The notes below the pieces were generated by a model. It was not told where the DNA came from. It did not search any database and was given only the letters and a program-made list of their open reading frames with translations. A DNA stretch of 64,000 bases from Burkholderia sp. 4M9327F10 (GTDB lineage: Bacteria; Pseudomonadota; Gammaproteobacteria; Burkholderiales; Burkholderiaceae): assembly GCF_005503145.1 (NCBI RefSeq), contig NZ_SCNV01000025.1:1-64000 (forward strand). Reading direction: 5' to 3'. Shown one piece after another: positions 17,363 through 25,907 of this stretch. Within the stretch, counting starts at the first letter, position 1. Every line of letters begins with the position of its first letter. The position numbers and the translations under genes are program-made.

Positions 17363-17824
17363 ATGTCACCGGAAGAAAAAATTGTCGCTCTGGGTTTTGA
17401 GCTACCGCCGGCTCTGCCGCCGCGCTTCAGCTACATCCCGTACAGGCAGGTTGGAGATATGATATTTCTCGCGGGGCACGGACCGAGGCTCCCCGACAAC
17501 ACCTACCGAAGTGGAAGGATCTCAAGCGACGACCAGATTCCTGGCGCGTACGCTGACGCGCAACTCACTGCGCTGAACATTCTTGCCACGCTCAAATCTG
17601 CGGTTGGAGAACTGAGCCGAATCAAGGCATTCATTAAAGTTCTGGGAATGGTAAACGCTGCACCGACCTTCACTTCGCATCCGAAAGTGATTGATGGCTG
17701 CTCCGATTTGCTCATTAATGTATTTGGCGAAACGGGCCGTCATGCTCGATCAGCCGTCGGGACGTCGTCACTACCTAGCGACATGACAGTCGAGATCGAA
17801 GTGATCGTACAACTCGCTGCATAA
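17363..17824 (+). CDS. RidA-family (YjgF/YER057c-like) protein
   Basis: 153 residues of the longer RidA subfamily. The trimer/active-site segments are recognisable: MIFLAGHGPRLPDNTYRSGRI, the helix AYADAQLTALNILATLKSAVG and VKVLGMVN-like IKVLGMVNAAPTF, then ARSAVGTSSLPSDMTVEIEVIV, which carries the usual Arg. RidA proteins hydrolyse reactive enamine/imine intermediates released by PLP enzymes, which fits the aminotransferase gene 0.5 kb away. AGGAGA at 17351-17356 sets the start. The gene converges on, and its 3' end abuts, a truncated solute-binding-protein gene. Confidence 0.88.
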   Translation: MSPEEKIVALGFELPPALPPRFSYIPYRQVGDMIFLAGHGPRLPDNTYRSGRISSDDQIPGAYADAQLTALNILATLKSAVGELSRIKAFIKVLGMVNAAPTFTSHPKVIDGCSDLLINVFGETGRHARSAVGTSSLPSDMTVEIEVIVQLAA

Positions 17825-17829
17825 CACTT

Positions 17830-18339
17830 GGCTGACGGGCCATCGTCGAAGGTGACGATGTTGCTGTCCGTCAGTACCTGTCGAGCGAAGAGCTCCGGCG
17901 TCGACGCCCGAATCGCGCTGATGCTTTTTCCTTTTAGGTTTGCGAGCGTTTTGAGGCCCGAATCCGACTTGACCAGTAGCGGAATTGGCATCTGGTAATA
18001 GGCCGAGGAAAAGTCGATCTGCTTGGCGCGTACAGGTGTGTAGCCCATGGCCGCTACGACGACGTTGACCCGGCCGGTCAGAAGGGCTGGAATGCGACCC
18101 TCCACCGATAGGGTCTTCAGGTCGAGCTTGACGTTCAAGTCCTGCGCGATGGCAGCACATACGTCGACGTCAAAGCCGACTACGGAACGTGTCTTCGGAT
18201 CCTGATAGCCGAGCGGCACGATGTCGCCGAACACGCCACATGTCAGCGTGCCGCTCGCTTTGATATCGGCGAGCTCGTCTGTATGGGCATTGAGGCTCAG
18301 CACGCAGCAGACTGTCAGAAGGGTTGCGAGTGGTTTCAC
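17830..18339 (-). pseudogene. Amino-acid ABC transporter binding protein, 3'-truncated
   Basis: The product begins with a signal peptide (MKPLATLLTVCCVLSLNAHT) and then a family 3 solute-binding domain: SGTLTCGVFGDIVPLGYQDPKTRSVVGFDVDVCAAIAQDL, and VVAAMGYTPVRAKQIDFSSAYY. Homology stops after about 170 residues (SNIVTFDDGPSA). The frame then runs antisense through the RidA gene to a chance stop at 17740. The C-terminal lobe, about one third of the ~260 residues expected, is missing, so periplasmic binding is unlikely. No permease or ATPase genes accompany it. Confidence 0.82.
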
Positions 18340-18364
18340 GATGTCTCCTTGGTTTTGGGGCTAG

Positions 18365-19567
18365 TTATCGAAGTTGTTCGCAGGCTTGCAGGATGCGGTC
18401 ACACGCTTTCGTGATGACCTCCGTCGAAGTGGCGAACGAAATCCGGAACGCTGGCGACAGCCCGTATGCGGCTCCTTGCACGGTCGCGACCTTAAATTCA
18501 TCGAGCAGATACATGACGAAGTCGCTATCGTCTTTGATGATCTTGCCCGTACGCGTGGTCTTCCCGATATGCGCCGCACAGGACACGTAAACGTAGAACG
18601 CCCCTTCGGGTCGCGGGCAGCTCAGCCCAGCTTTCCCGTTTAGAAGGGAAACGATCAAGTCGCGCCTGGCGCGATAGGTGTTCCGCCATTCCCGGAAGAA
18701 GTCAAACGGGCCCGATAGAGCAGCAAGTGCGGCTGCCTGGCTCACTGCGGCGGGATTGCTGGTGCTCTGGGACTGCAGCTTTTCCATTGCCTCGATAAGG
18801 TGAACCGGACCCGCGGCATAGCCGATTCGAAAACCCGTCATGGAATACGCTTTGGACACGCCGTTGATTGTCAGGGTGCGATCGGCGAGGTCTGGGTTGA
18901 CCGCCGCAAAAGTAGCAAAGTGAGTGGCGTCATAGAGCAGGTGCTCGTAGATGTCGTCGGTCATGACATAAACGTGCGAGAAATCGCGCAGCAAGTCACC
19001 GAAGCTCCGTAACTCACTCGCGGTATAGGTGGCGCCCGTCGGGTTATTTGGCGAGTTCAACACGAGCCACTTCGTGCGCGGCGTGATCGCGGCTCGCAGC
19101 TGAGAGGCCTTTACTTTGAACTGCTGCGTCGCGTCGGCCGTGATCACTACTGGAACGCCGCCGTTGAGCCTGACAATGTCCGGATACGAAACCCAATAGG
19201 GTGCGAGTACGACAACTTCGTCGCCGCTATCGATAGTGCAAGTCAGAGCGTTGTATATGATCTGTTTCGCGCCGTTCGCGACGGAGACCTGCTGCTGCGT
19301 CACCCGCAAGCCGTTTTCGCGTTCGAACTTGGATACGATTGCCCTCTTGAGATCGGCTGTGCCGTCGGTCGCAGTGTATTTAGTTGTGCCCGCACGCATA
19401 GCATTTGCTGCGGCTTCGACGATGTGCGGGGGTGTAGGAAAATCTGGCTCCCCCGCGGTCATGTTGCAGATGTCGACGCCTTCAGCGGCGAGTGCTTTGG
19501 CCCGCGTCATTGCCGTGATACTCGGGGAAGGCTGAATACAATCGAGACGCGTTGCGAGAAAGATCAT
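18365..19567 (-). CDS. Class I PLP aminotransferase (aspartate aminotransferase-like)
   Basis: 400 residues, full length for the AspC/AAT I-gamma group. Visible motifs: MTAGEPDFPTPPHI at the N-terminus, NSPNNPTGATYT for the PLP-binding loop, Asp-Tyr-like TDDIYEHLLYD, and the Schiff-base lysine in NGVSKAYSMTGFRIGYAAGP (about residue 238). The carboxylate-binding Arg lies near the C-terminus in PAFRISFATS. It would transfer an amino group between an amino acid and a 2-oxoacid in the cytosol. It is followed by the broken binding-protein gene on the same strand and was probably in an operon with it. The RidA neighbour supports amino-acid catabolism. Confidence 0.9.
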   Translation of the reverse strand: MIFLATRLDCIQPSPSITAMTRAKALAAEGVDICNMTAGEPDFPTPPHIVEAAANAMRAGTTKYTATDGTADLKRAIVSKFERENGLRVTQQQVSVANGAKQIIYNALTCTIDSGDEVVVLAPYWVSYPDIVRLNGGVPVVITADATQQFKVKASQLRAAITPRTKWLVLNSPNNPTGATYTASELRSFGDLLRDFSHVYVMTDDIYEHLLYDATHFATFAAVNPDLADRTLTINGVSKAYSMTGFRIGYAAGPVHLIEAMEKLQSQSTSNPAAVSQAAALAALSGPFDFFREWRNTYRARRDLIVSLLNGKAGLSCPRPEGAFYVYVSCAAHIGKTTRTGKIIKDDSDFVMYLLDEFKVATVQGAAYGLSPAFRISFATSTEVITKACDRILQACEQLR

Positions 19568-19964
19568 GAATGGGCACCGTCAGGCTGAATTTGCCCTGAC
19601 TTTGCAACTCGTCAATACAGTCGTCAATGGAATATTTGGATAAAATAAATGTCGATTCTGGAATGTTGTGCTGGTGGCTCACGATTAGCGTTGTGGGCAG
19701 GTCCAGTTCGGGGAGAGAGCGGGACTTTGCGTCGCGCTAACTGCAGCCCGTGCAATGAGCTGCCGTTCCTCCGTGCGCCGGAATTCTTTCGGCATGCGGT
19801 GGTGATGCGTCGCCGACTGGGCCCATCTCCCTCGTCGCTGCGGATTCGGCTGTGCCCAGCAGTTCAGGCCGTACCCAACGTTTCTAGGAGGAATATTCGC
19901 TTCGGGCTTTCCAAAATGTCCCTTGTCGTTAGGGTGCAATCGTTCATAACATCAGAGGATAATT
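19568..19964. other. Spacer between aminotransferase and VOC genes
   Basis: About 400 bp without a recognised gene. The frames that are open here have no plausible start or known domain. It must contain the divergent promoters of the aminotransferase gene (minus strand) and possibly of the VOC gene. Confidence 0.4.
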
Positions 19965-20303
19965 TTGCACAACGTACGACATGGCATTCAACTCGGCAGA
20001 GATTTTGGGATTGGCGAGCCCATCGTCGATGGTGTTGACGGCGATATGAGCCGGCGCGACTTTGGACACGGCACTTTCGTGCTATTCAACCCGGCCGAAA
20101 TTATCGATCTTGCGCATGTCGCCTTTCGTGTGAGCGAGGAACAGTTCGATACTATTGTGGGACGACTGCACAACCTTGGCGTGTCGGTCGGAAACCGGCA
20201 CGACGACACGCGAAATGGTCAAACCGATGACCTCGAGTTGGACGGAGCAGGGCGTGTCTACTTCGTCGACGAGGACGGCCACCTCTTTGCGATCACGTGC
20301 TGA
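19965..20303 (+). CDS. VOC-family (glyoxalase/dioxygenase fold) protein, N-terminus uncertain
   Basis: 112 residues from a TTG. The C-terminal ~65 residues are a clear vicinal-oxygen-chelate half: IIDLAHVAFRVSEEQFDTIVGRL, then RNGQTDDLELDGAGRVYFVDEDGHLFAIT, with metal ligands His (AHVAF) and the terminal Glu/His region. The first ~40 residues are poorly conserved and the start codon is weak, so the gene may be 5'-truncated or joined to foreign sequence. It stands alone between an aminotransferase and a LysR gene. Confidence 0.65.
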   Translation: MHNVRHGIQLGRDFGIGEPIVDGVDGDMSRRDFGHGTFVLFNPAEIIDLAHVAFRVSEEQFDTIVGRLHNLGVSVGNRHDDTRNGQTDDLELDGAGRVYFVDEDGHLFAITC

Positions 20304-20367
20304 GTGCGCTCGTTCCAGCAGGCAGAACATGAGCATCTGGCGCTCAATCAAAGTCATCTAAAGCCCA

Positions 20368-21258
20368 ATGGAGCTTCGACACTTGCGCTGCTTCGTTGCC
20401 GTAGCCGAAGAGCTTCACTTCGCGCGGGCTGCTGAGCGTTTGCATATTGAGCAGTCACCGCTATCGCGTGCTATCAAGGAGCTAGAAGAAGACTTGGGAG
20501 CGCGGCTATTCGATCGAACTACTCGTAGTACTCGACTGACGTGGACCGGCCAAGTCTTCCTCGAAGATGTACGTCGCATTTTTACAGCATTCGACCAAGC
20601 CCGTGCCAATGTGAAAGCTACCGCCAACGGTTACCGCGGCATTCTTCGTCTTGCTCTCTCCGACGGTATTGTTCCTTCGCGTCTGGCAACGCTGCTTGCA
20701 CAAAATCGTGCAGAAGAACCGGAGGTGGAAATCCGATTGTTCCATGTGCCGTTTTCACAACAGGTTAGAGGGCTTCGCAACGATCTCTACGATGTTGGGT
20801 TCGCACAGTCGGATCACGTTGGTGAAGGTATCCGTGCCACGCCCGTTTGGCGCGACCCGTTAGTTGTCGTGGTGCCGGCACGCCATCCACTGCTGAGGCA
20901 TAAGCGCATTCCCCTAGAAGACGTACTGCGTTACCCATTGGTGCTATGCCACCCAGAAACTTGTGAGGGGAGCAGTCGGCAGATCAACCGGGTACTGCGT
21001 ATGGTCGACTCTGAGCCAATCGTTGCCGACCACGTGACGACACATGACATGCTAATAGCGCTGGTGGCCGCGGGTTACGGTATCGGTCTGACCAATGCAA
21101 CCCAGGTCGAAGACTTCCGCCATGCTGACGTTGTCGTCCGTCCTTTGGCAGGCAGATCAGTTAGTTTGACGACGTATGTATTGCGGCCGCACGGTGAGCC
21201 TTCTGAAACGCTGCGGAATTTTATTGCGCGACTCAAGCCTGATATTGATTCGACGTAG
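20368..21258 (+). CDS. LysR-family transcriptional regulator (CatR/BenM-like)
   Basis: 296 residues. The start MELRHLRCFVAVAEELHFARAAERLHIEQSPLSRAIKELE is the typical BenM/CatR/CbnR type, which usually responds to aromatic catabolites or chlorocatechol intermediates. The effector domain starts around residue 90 (LRLALSDGIVPSRLATLL). Length is normal. The next gene is the EexN-like lipoprotein of the ICE, so this regulator marks the right edge of the cargo. Its target genes may have been lost. Confidence 0.92.
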   Translation: MELRHLRCFVAVAEELHFARAAERLHIEQSPLSRAIKELEEDLGARLFDRTTRSTRLTWTGQVFLEDVRRIFTAFDQARANVKATANGYRGILRLALSDGIVPSRLATLLAQNRAEEPEVEIRLFHVPFSQQVRGLRNDLYDVGFAQSDHVGEGIRATPVWRDPLVVVVPARHPLLRHKRIPLEDVLRYPLVLCHPETCEGSSRQINRVLRMVDSEPIVADHVTTHDMLIALVAAGYGIGLTNATQVEDFRHADVVVRPLAGRSVSLTTYVLRPHGEPSETLRNFIARLKPDIDST

Positions 21259-21311
21259 AACGACAAAGCCCTAGGTGTTGTGTCTGGATATTAGCGGCAG
21301 GAGGATATTTC

Positions 21312-21557
21312 GTGAACAAATCCGCTCTGGTATTGACAGCTTCCTTGCTGGCGGCATGTAACAGAACTACCCCCATGGACGCCGTGGCTTATTTGATTGC
21401 TCACCCTGACCGACTGCGTGAGATCGAGCAGCAATGTGCAAACAATTACGCGCAGGTCGGTGCTGCTGAGTGTAATGTGGCGTCCCAAGCGCGCCACCGC
21501 CTGTTCATAGGAAACGGCCCGCAATACGCGCCGTCGAAAGAGCCTCCTAATTTCTGA
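21312..21557 (+). CDS. EexN/TrbK-like entry-exclusion lipoprotein (first copy)
   Basis: 81 residues from a GTG with GGAGG-like GAGGATATTTC upstream. A signal peptide ends in a lipobox, SLLAAC, so the mature protein starts at Cys16. The body has the EexN pattern: HPDRLREIEQQCANNY followed by a second Cys in AECNVASQARHRLF. Such lipoproteins sit in the inner membrane and block uptake of a like element. A second family member (29065-29355) lies in the trb operon. The C-terminal FIGNGPQYAP is nearly the same as the end of TrbJ (FIGSGPQYTP), also at DNA level over about 15 bp. Confidence 0.75.
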   Translation: MNKSALVLTASLLAACNRTTPMDAVAYLIAHPDRLREIEQQCANNYAQVGAAECNVASQARHRLFIGNGPQYAPSKEPPNF

Positions 21558-21776
21558 GTCGTTGGGCACGCAACATATTTCGTGATGCGCTGCGACTTAC
21601 GTCATTACATGCGCGAATGCGCCGTGATGCGCTACCCATTTCTCTAGCTGGAAATCTTGTTGTTTTAATCATTCTTATCGCTATAACGGTCTTTGACCGG
21701 CACTGACCCGGCACCGATGCTCCTGGCTATGCGGCACGTTTTCGCTGCGTGAAGTAGGAGAAAGTCGGAGGCCGGC
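21558..21776 (+). promoter_or_regulatory. Leader of the traG-trb operon with possible promoter
   Basis: The ~220-bp leader contains a possible promoter: TTGTTT at 21660-21665 and TATAAC at 21682-21687, 16 bp apart, within the most AT-rich part. CGTGATGCGCT occurs twice, near 21580 and 21622. GGAGAAAG followed by GGAG supplies the traG ribosome-binding site. The promoter is a prediction from hexamers only. Confidence 0.4.
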
Positions 21777-23792
21777 ATGAACGGGACCAGTGTGCTGTTC
21801 GGCCAGATGCTGACGGTGTTCGGCATCGTGGTCGCGGGAACTTGGGCTGCTACCCAATGGACCGCCGCACGCCTGGGCTATCAGCTACGCCTTGGCTCGC
21901 CCTGGTTCGACTGCCTTGGCATTCCGTTCTACCACCCATGGCGGCTATTCGAGTGGTGGTACTGGTACGACGCCTACGCGCCGCGCCTATTCCTCAAGGG
22001 TGGCGCTATCGCGGCGACCAGCGGCATTGCCGCAGCCTTCGTCGCCATCGGCATGTCGGTATGGCGTGCGCGGCAATCGCGCCTCGTCACCACATACGGC
22101 TCAGCTCGCTGGGCTGATGCCCGCGATGTTCGCAAAGCTGGTCTGACGCAACCGGCGGGTGTCTTTCTCGGCCTGCATGATGGCCAGTACCTGCGCCACG
22201 GAGGCCCGGAACACGTCCTGTCTTTCGCGCCGACGCGTTCCGGTAAGGGCGTGGGCCTGGTGATCCCCACGCTGTTGAGCTGGCCGGCGTCGGCGGTCAT
22301 TCACGACATCAAGGGCGAGAACTGGGCGATCACTGCAGGCTGGCGCACACGCTTCTCGCATTGCCTGCTGTTCAACCCGACCGATACTAAGTCGGCCGCA
22401 TACAACCCGCTGCTCGAAGTCCGGCGCGGCGCGCATGAAGTGCGCGACGTGCAGAACATCGCGGACATCCTGGTCGATCCCGAAGGCGCGCTCGAACGCC
22501 GCAACCATTGGGAGAAGACTTCGCACGCGCTGCTGGTCGGCGCGATCCTGCATGTGCTCTATGCGGGCGAAGACAAGACGCTGCGCGGCGTCGCCAACTT
22601 CCTGTCCGATCCGGCGTGCCCGTTCGAGCTGACGCTGCACCGGATGATGACGACGCGGCACCTGGGCCCGGATCAGGGAAATCGGCCGCATCCAGTCGTC
22701 GCGTCTGCCGCGCGCGAAGTGCTCAACAAGTCGGACAACGAGCGATCGGGCGTGCTGTCCACGGCCATGTCGTTTCTTGGCCTGTACCGCGATCCTACGG
22801 TGGCAGAAGTCACGTCGCGCTGCGACTGGCGCATTGCTGACCTGATCGCGTCCGAGTATCCCGTCTCGCTGTACCTCGTCGTGCCGCCGTCGGACATCAG
22901 CCGCACGAAGCCGCTGGTGCGCCTGATTCTCAACCAGATCGGCCGACGGCTCACCGAATCGCTCGATGGCAGCGACGGCATCGCGCGCCGTCACAAGCTG
23001 CTGCTGATGCTCGACGAGTTTCCGGCGCTGGGTCGGCTCGACTTCTTCGAGACGGCGCTCGCCTTCATGGCCGGATACGGCATCCGTAGTTTCCTCATTG
23101 CTCAGTCGCTCAACCAGATCGACAAAGCCTACGGCCAGAACCACTCCATTCTCGACAATTGCCATGTGCGCGTGACGTTCGCCACCAACGACGAGCGCAC
23201 CGCCAAGCGCATTTCCGAAACGCTCGGCACGGCGACCGAGCTGCGCGCGCAGCGCAACTACGCCGGCCACCGGCTTGCGCCGTGGCTCGGGCACCTGATG
23301 GTGTCGCGCCAGGAAACCGCGCGTCCGCTGATGACACCGGGCGAAGTGATGCAGCTCCCGCCCGACGATGCCGTGGTGATGGTGTCGAGCCTCGCACCGA
23401 TCAAGGCGAAGAAGCTGCGCTATTACACCGACGCCAATTTCCTGCGCCGCGTGCTGTCACCGCCCGCGCTCGCGGTCGGGCACTACACCGACGCGCCGCC
23501 GTTGCGGCCGAACGACTGGAGCGGTCTGGCGATTCCCGCCGTACCGGCAGAGTCGGCCGCTGCTGGCACGACCGAGGACGCGACCGGCTCCGCTGATGAC
23601 GGCGGCCTGCGCCGTCAGCCGGAGCTATCCGAAGTCTCCGAATACAACCCTGAACGGCAACCCGCCGACAGCGACCTGGCGCTGCTCGATGACGACGATT
23701 TGCCGTTGCCGCTTCCTCACCAGTTCGATCCGGCCATGCAGCGCACGGCCCGGCTGGCGTCCCTCGACCACGACGACGGACTCCAGCTATGA
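21777..23792 (+). CDS. traG: Conjugal coupling protein TraG (VirD4 family)
   Basis: 671 residues. Two N-terminal membrane segments (residues ~8-28 and ~75-98) are followed by the TraG/VirD4 ATPase domain. Walker A is FAPTRSGKGVGLVIPTLL (about residues 150-165). Walker B is LLLMLDEFPALGRL (about residue 405), followed by the sensor segment LIAQSLNQIDKAYG. It links the relaxase-DNA complex to the Trb channel at the inner membrane. The C-terminal ~70 residues are acidic and unstructured. The stop overlaps the next gene by 4 bp, so it is the first gene of the transfer operon. Confidence 0.95.
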   Translation: MNGTSVLFGQMLTVFGIVVAGTWAATQWTAARLGYQLRLGSPWFDCLGIPFYHPWRLFEWWYWYDAYAPRLFLKGGAIAATSGIAAAFVAIGMSVWRARQSRLVTTYGSARWADARDVRKAGLTQPAGVFLGLHDGQYLRHGGPEHVLSFAPTRSGKGVGLVIPTLLSWPASAVIHDIKGENWAITAGWRTRFSHCLLFNPTDTKSAAYNPLLEVRRGAHEVRDVQNIADILVDPEGALERRNHWEKTSHALLVGAILHVLYAGEDKTLRGVANFLSDPACPFELTLHRMMTTRHLGPDQGNRPHPVVASAAREVLNKSDNERSGVLSTAMSFLGLYRDPTVAEVTSRCDWRIADLIASEYPVSLYLVVPPSDISRTKPLVRLILNQIGRRLTESLDGSDGIARRHKLLLMLDEFPALGRLDFFETALAFMAGYGIRSFLIAQSLNQIDKAYGQNHSILDNCHVRVTFATNDERTAKRISETLGTATELRAQRNYAGHRLAPWLGHLMVSRQETARPLMTPGEVMQLPPDDAVVMVSSLAPIKAKKLRYYTDANFLRRVLSPPALAVGHYTDAPPLRPNDWSGLAIPAVPAESAAAGTTEDATGSADDGGLRRQPELSEVSEYNPERQPADSDLALLDDDDLPLPLPHQFDPAMQRTARLASLDHDDGLQL

Positions 23793-24253
23793 GTCAGTAC
23801 CGCCTCAACCTGTTCATTGCGCCCGAGCATGCCAAACGCCTCGACGAGCTGGCGACGAAGAAAGGTGTGTCCAAGTCGTCGATCGTTGCGGCGGCACTCG
23901 CGTCCTGGCTTTCACCCGACGCGGGCGACCAGCGCGAGGCGGCGATCGCCAAACGACTCGACCGGCTTTCGCGCCAGTTCGAGAAGCTGGAGCGTGACCA
24001 GAACATCGAGATCGAGACGCTGGCGCTGTTCGTCCGCTACTTCCTCACGGTCAGCACGCCGGTTCCCGAGGCTCACCAGGATGCTGCCCGTGCGCAGGGC
24101 AAGGCGCGTTTCGAGCAGTTCGTCGAACAGCTCGGCCGCCACCTGATGCGCGGGCGCAGCCTCGTGCGCGAAGTGGTGGAGGAACTGAACCCCGACGCCG
24201 CACGGCTGGACGATGCGGTGGCGCAAGCCGAAGCGCAGGAGCGTGCATCATGA
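23789..24253 (+). CDS. Ribbon-helix-helix (CopG-like) transfer-operon protein
   Basis: 154 residues. The N-terminal ~45 residues fit a CopG/ribbon-helix-helix domain: YRLNLFIAPEHAKRLDELATKKGVSKSSIVAAALASWL. The middle is helical and coiled-coil-like (RLDRLSRQFEKLERDQNIEIETLALFVRYFL). Genes of this type lie between traG and trbB in this ICE class. It may act as an operon regulator or an accessory DNA-binding protein of the relaxosome. It overlaps both neighbours by 4 bp. Confidence 0.85.
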   Translation: MSQYRLNLFIAPEHAKRLDELATKKGVSKSSIVAAALASWLSPDAGDQREAAIAKRLDRLSRQFEKLERDQNIEIETLALFVRYFLTVSTPVPEAHQDAARAQGKARFEQFVEQLGRHLMRGRSLVREVVEELNPDAARLDDAVAQAEAQERAS

Positions 24254-25266
24254 GCGCGCTCATTTCCAACCAGGGCCAATCCTTCGCCTCCACGTCGCTC
24301 GACCGGCGCATCCGCATGTTGCGCACGGCGATGGGGCCGCTGATCGCCGCCGCGCTCGAAGACCCGGACGTGGTGGAAATCATGCTCAACCCCGACCACA
24401 CGCTCTGGATCGACCGCCTGTCGTCGGGCCGCGCACCGATGGGCGCGGAGCTGTCCGAGGCGGATGGCGAACGCATCATCCGCCTGGTCGCTGCGCACGT
24501 CGGCGCGGAAGTGCATCGCGGCCAGCCGCTCCTGACCGCCGAACTGCCGGAAACCGGTGAGCGCTTCGAGGGCATCCTGCCCCCCGCAGCTCCTGGCCCG
24601 GCCTTCGCGCTGCGCAAGCGCGCGGTCGGCGTCATTCCGCTCAATCGCTACATCGCCGACGGCATGATGACCGTCGAACAGGCTGCGTTCCTGCGCGACG
24701 TGGTACGTGAGCGGCAGAACATCCTGATCGCCGGCGGTACCAGTACCGGCAAGACCACGCTCGCCAATGCCTTGCTCGCAGAGATCGCCGCGACCGGCGA
24801 CCGCGTGCTGGTCCTCGAAGACACCATCGAACTGCAATGCACGGCGCGCGACCACGTACCGCTGCGCACGCGCGCAGGCGTCGTGTCCATGACCGAACTG
24901 GTGCGCGCCACGATGCGCCTGCGGCCCGACCGCGTGATCGTCGGCGAAGTGCGCGGCGGCGAAGCCCTGGATCTCATCAAGGTGTGGGGCACCGGTCACC
25001 CCGGCGGTATTGCCACGATCCACGCCGGCTCCGCGCTCGGCGCGCTCTTGCGCCTCGAACAACTGATCCTCGAAGTCGCCGTGAATCCGCCGCGCGCGCT
25101 GATCGCCGAGGCGGTCAACGTCGTCATCCACATCGCCGGCCGCGGCCGGCGTCGCCGCATCGAGCGCATCGCCCGCGTGACCGGCTTCGATGCCACCGGC
25201 TACCAGCTTTGCGACGCCATGCCGTCGCCATCCCCATCTGTGCTTCTCTCTGGAGAACCCTCATGA
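24250..25266 (+). CDS. trbB: TrbB, T4SS traffic ATPase (VirB11 family)
   Basis: 338 residues. VirB11-type secretion ATPase: N-terminal domain up to ~120, then Walker A IAGGTSTGKTTLANALL (about residues 160-170), the Asp box LVLEDTIELQC, Walker B region RVIVGEVRGGEALDLIKVW and His box TGHPGGIATIHAGSA. It forms a hexamer at the inner membrane that powers pilus assembly and DNA transfer. The length matches TrbB of RP4. Overlap of 4 bp with both neighbours shows translational coupling. Confidence 0.96.
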   Translation: MSALISNQGQSFASTSLDRRIRMLRTAMGPLIAAALEDPDVVEIMLNPDHTLWIDRLSSGRAPMGAELSEADGERIIRLVAAHVGAEVHRGQPLLTAELPETGERFEGILPPAAPGPAFALRKRAVGVIPLNRYIADGMMTVEQAAFLRDVVRERQNILIAGGTSTGKTTLANALLAEIAATGDRVLVLEDTIELQCTARDHVPLRTRAGVVSMTELVRATMRLRPDRVIVGEVRGGEALDLIKVWGTGHPGGIATIHAGSALGALLRLEQLILEVAVNPPRALIAEAVNVVIHIAGRGRRRRIERIARVTGFDATGYQLCDAMPSPSPSVLLSGEPS

Positions 25267-25631
25267 GCCACGCCCATGTTCTGCGTTTTTCCGTAAATCC
25301 GCTTGTACGTCTTCGCAGCCTGGTCCAGCCCGCGCGTCAGGGACTCATGCTGGCCGTCGTAACGATCGCGCTGACCGGCACCGCGAAGGCCAGCGGCTCG
25401 AACATGCCTTGGGAAGCGCCGCTGCAATCCATCCTCGACTCGATCCAGGGGCCGGTCGCCAAGATCGTCGCGGTCATCATCATTATCGTGACGGGCCTCA
25501 CGCTCGCGTTCGGCGATACCAGCGGCGGCTTCCGGCGTCTCATCCAGATCGTGTTCGGGCTGTCGATCGCCTTCGCCGCATCGAGCTTCTTTCTGTCGTT
25601 CTTCAGCTTCTCCGGCGGGGCGGTTGTATGA
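25263..25631 (+). CDS. trbC: TrbC, conjugative pilin precursor (VirB2 family)
   Basis: 122 residues. The signal-like N-terminus ends at a probable cleavage site in GTAKASGSNM, and two hydrophobic helices follow (IVAVIIIIVTGLTLAFG and FGLSIAFAASSFFLSFF). This is the size and shape of TrbC/VirB2 pilins. After signal removal the subunit is probably processed by the TraF-like peptidase encoded at 8.8 kb. It starts inside the trbB stop. Confidence 0.9.
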   Translation: MSHAHVLRFSVNPLVRLRSLVQPARQGLMLAVVTIALTGTAKASGSNMPWEAPLQSILDSIQGPVAKIVAVIIIIVTGLTLAFGDTSGGFRRLIQIVFGLSIAFAASSFFLSFFSFSGGAVV

Positions 25632-25897
25632 GCACGACTACCGACCTGCCGGGCTTCGAGGTGCCGCTGCATCGGTCGCTCACCGAGCCGATCCTGATGG
25701 GCGGTGCGCCGCGCACCGTCGCGATCGCCAACGGCACGCTGGCCGCTGCCGTCGGGCTGGGCCTGCAACTGTGGATTCCCGGCCTCGCGCTGTGGCTGAT
25801 CGGCCATTCGCTTAGCGTTTGGGGCGCGAAGGTTGATCCGCAGTTCATGCAGGTCTTCGCGCGGCACCTGAAACACAAGTCGCTGCTGGATGTGTGA
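25628..25897 (+). CDS. trbD: TrbD, T4SS inner-membrane protein (VirB3 family)
   Basis: 89 residues. VirB3-like: a short N-terminal soluble part with PLHRSLTEPILMGGAPR, then one or two membrane helices (ANGTLAAAVGLGLQLW and IPGLALWLIGHSL), and the tail FARHLKHKSLLDV. VirB3/TrbD works with the TrbE ATPase at the inner membrane. It overlaps trbC by 4 bp; the trbE ATG follows 10 bp after the stop. Confidence 0.9.
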   Translation: MSTTTDLPGFEVPLHRSLTEPILMGGAPRTVAIANGTLAAAVGLGLQLWIPGLALWLIGHSLSVWGAKVDPQFMQVFARHLKHKSLLDV

Positions 25898-25907
25898 GGT
25901 CGATGCC

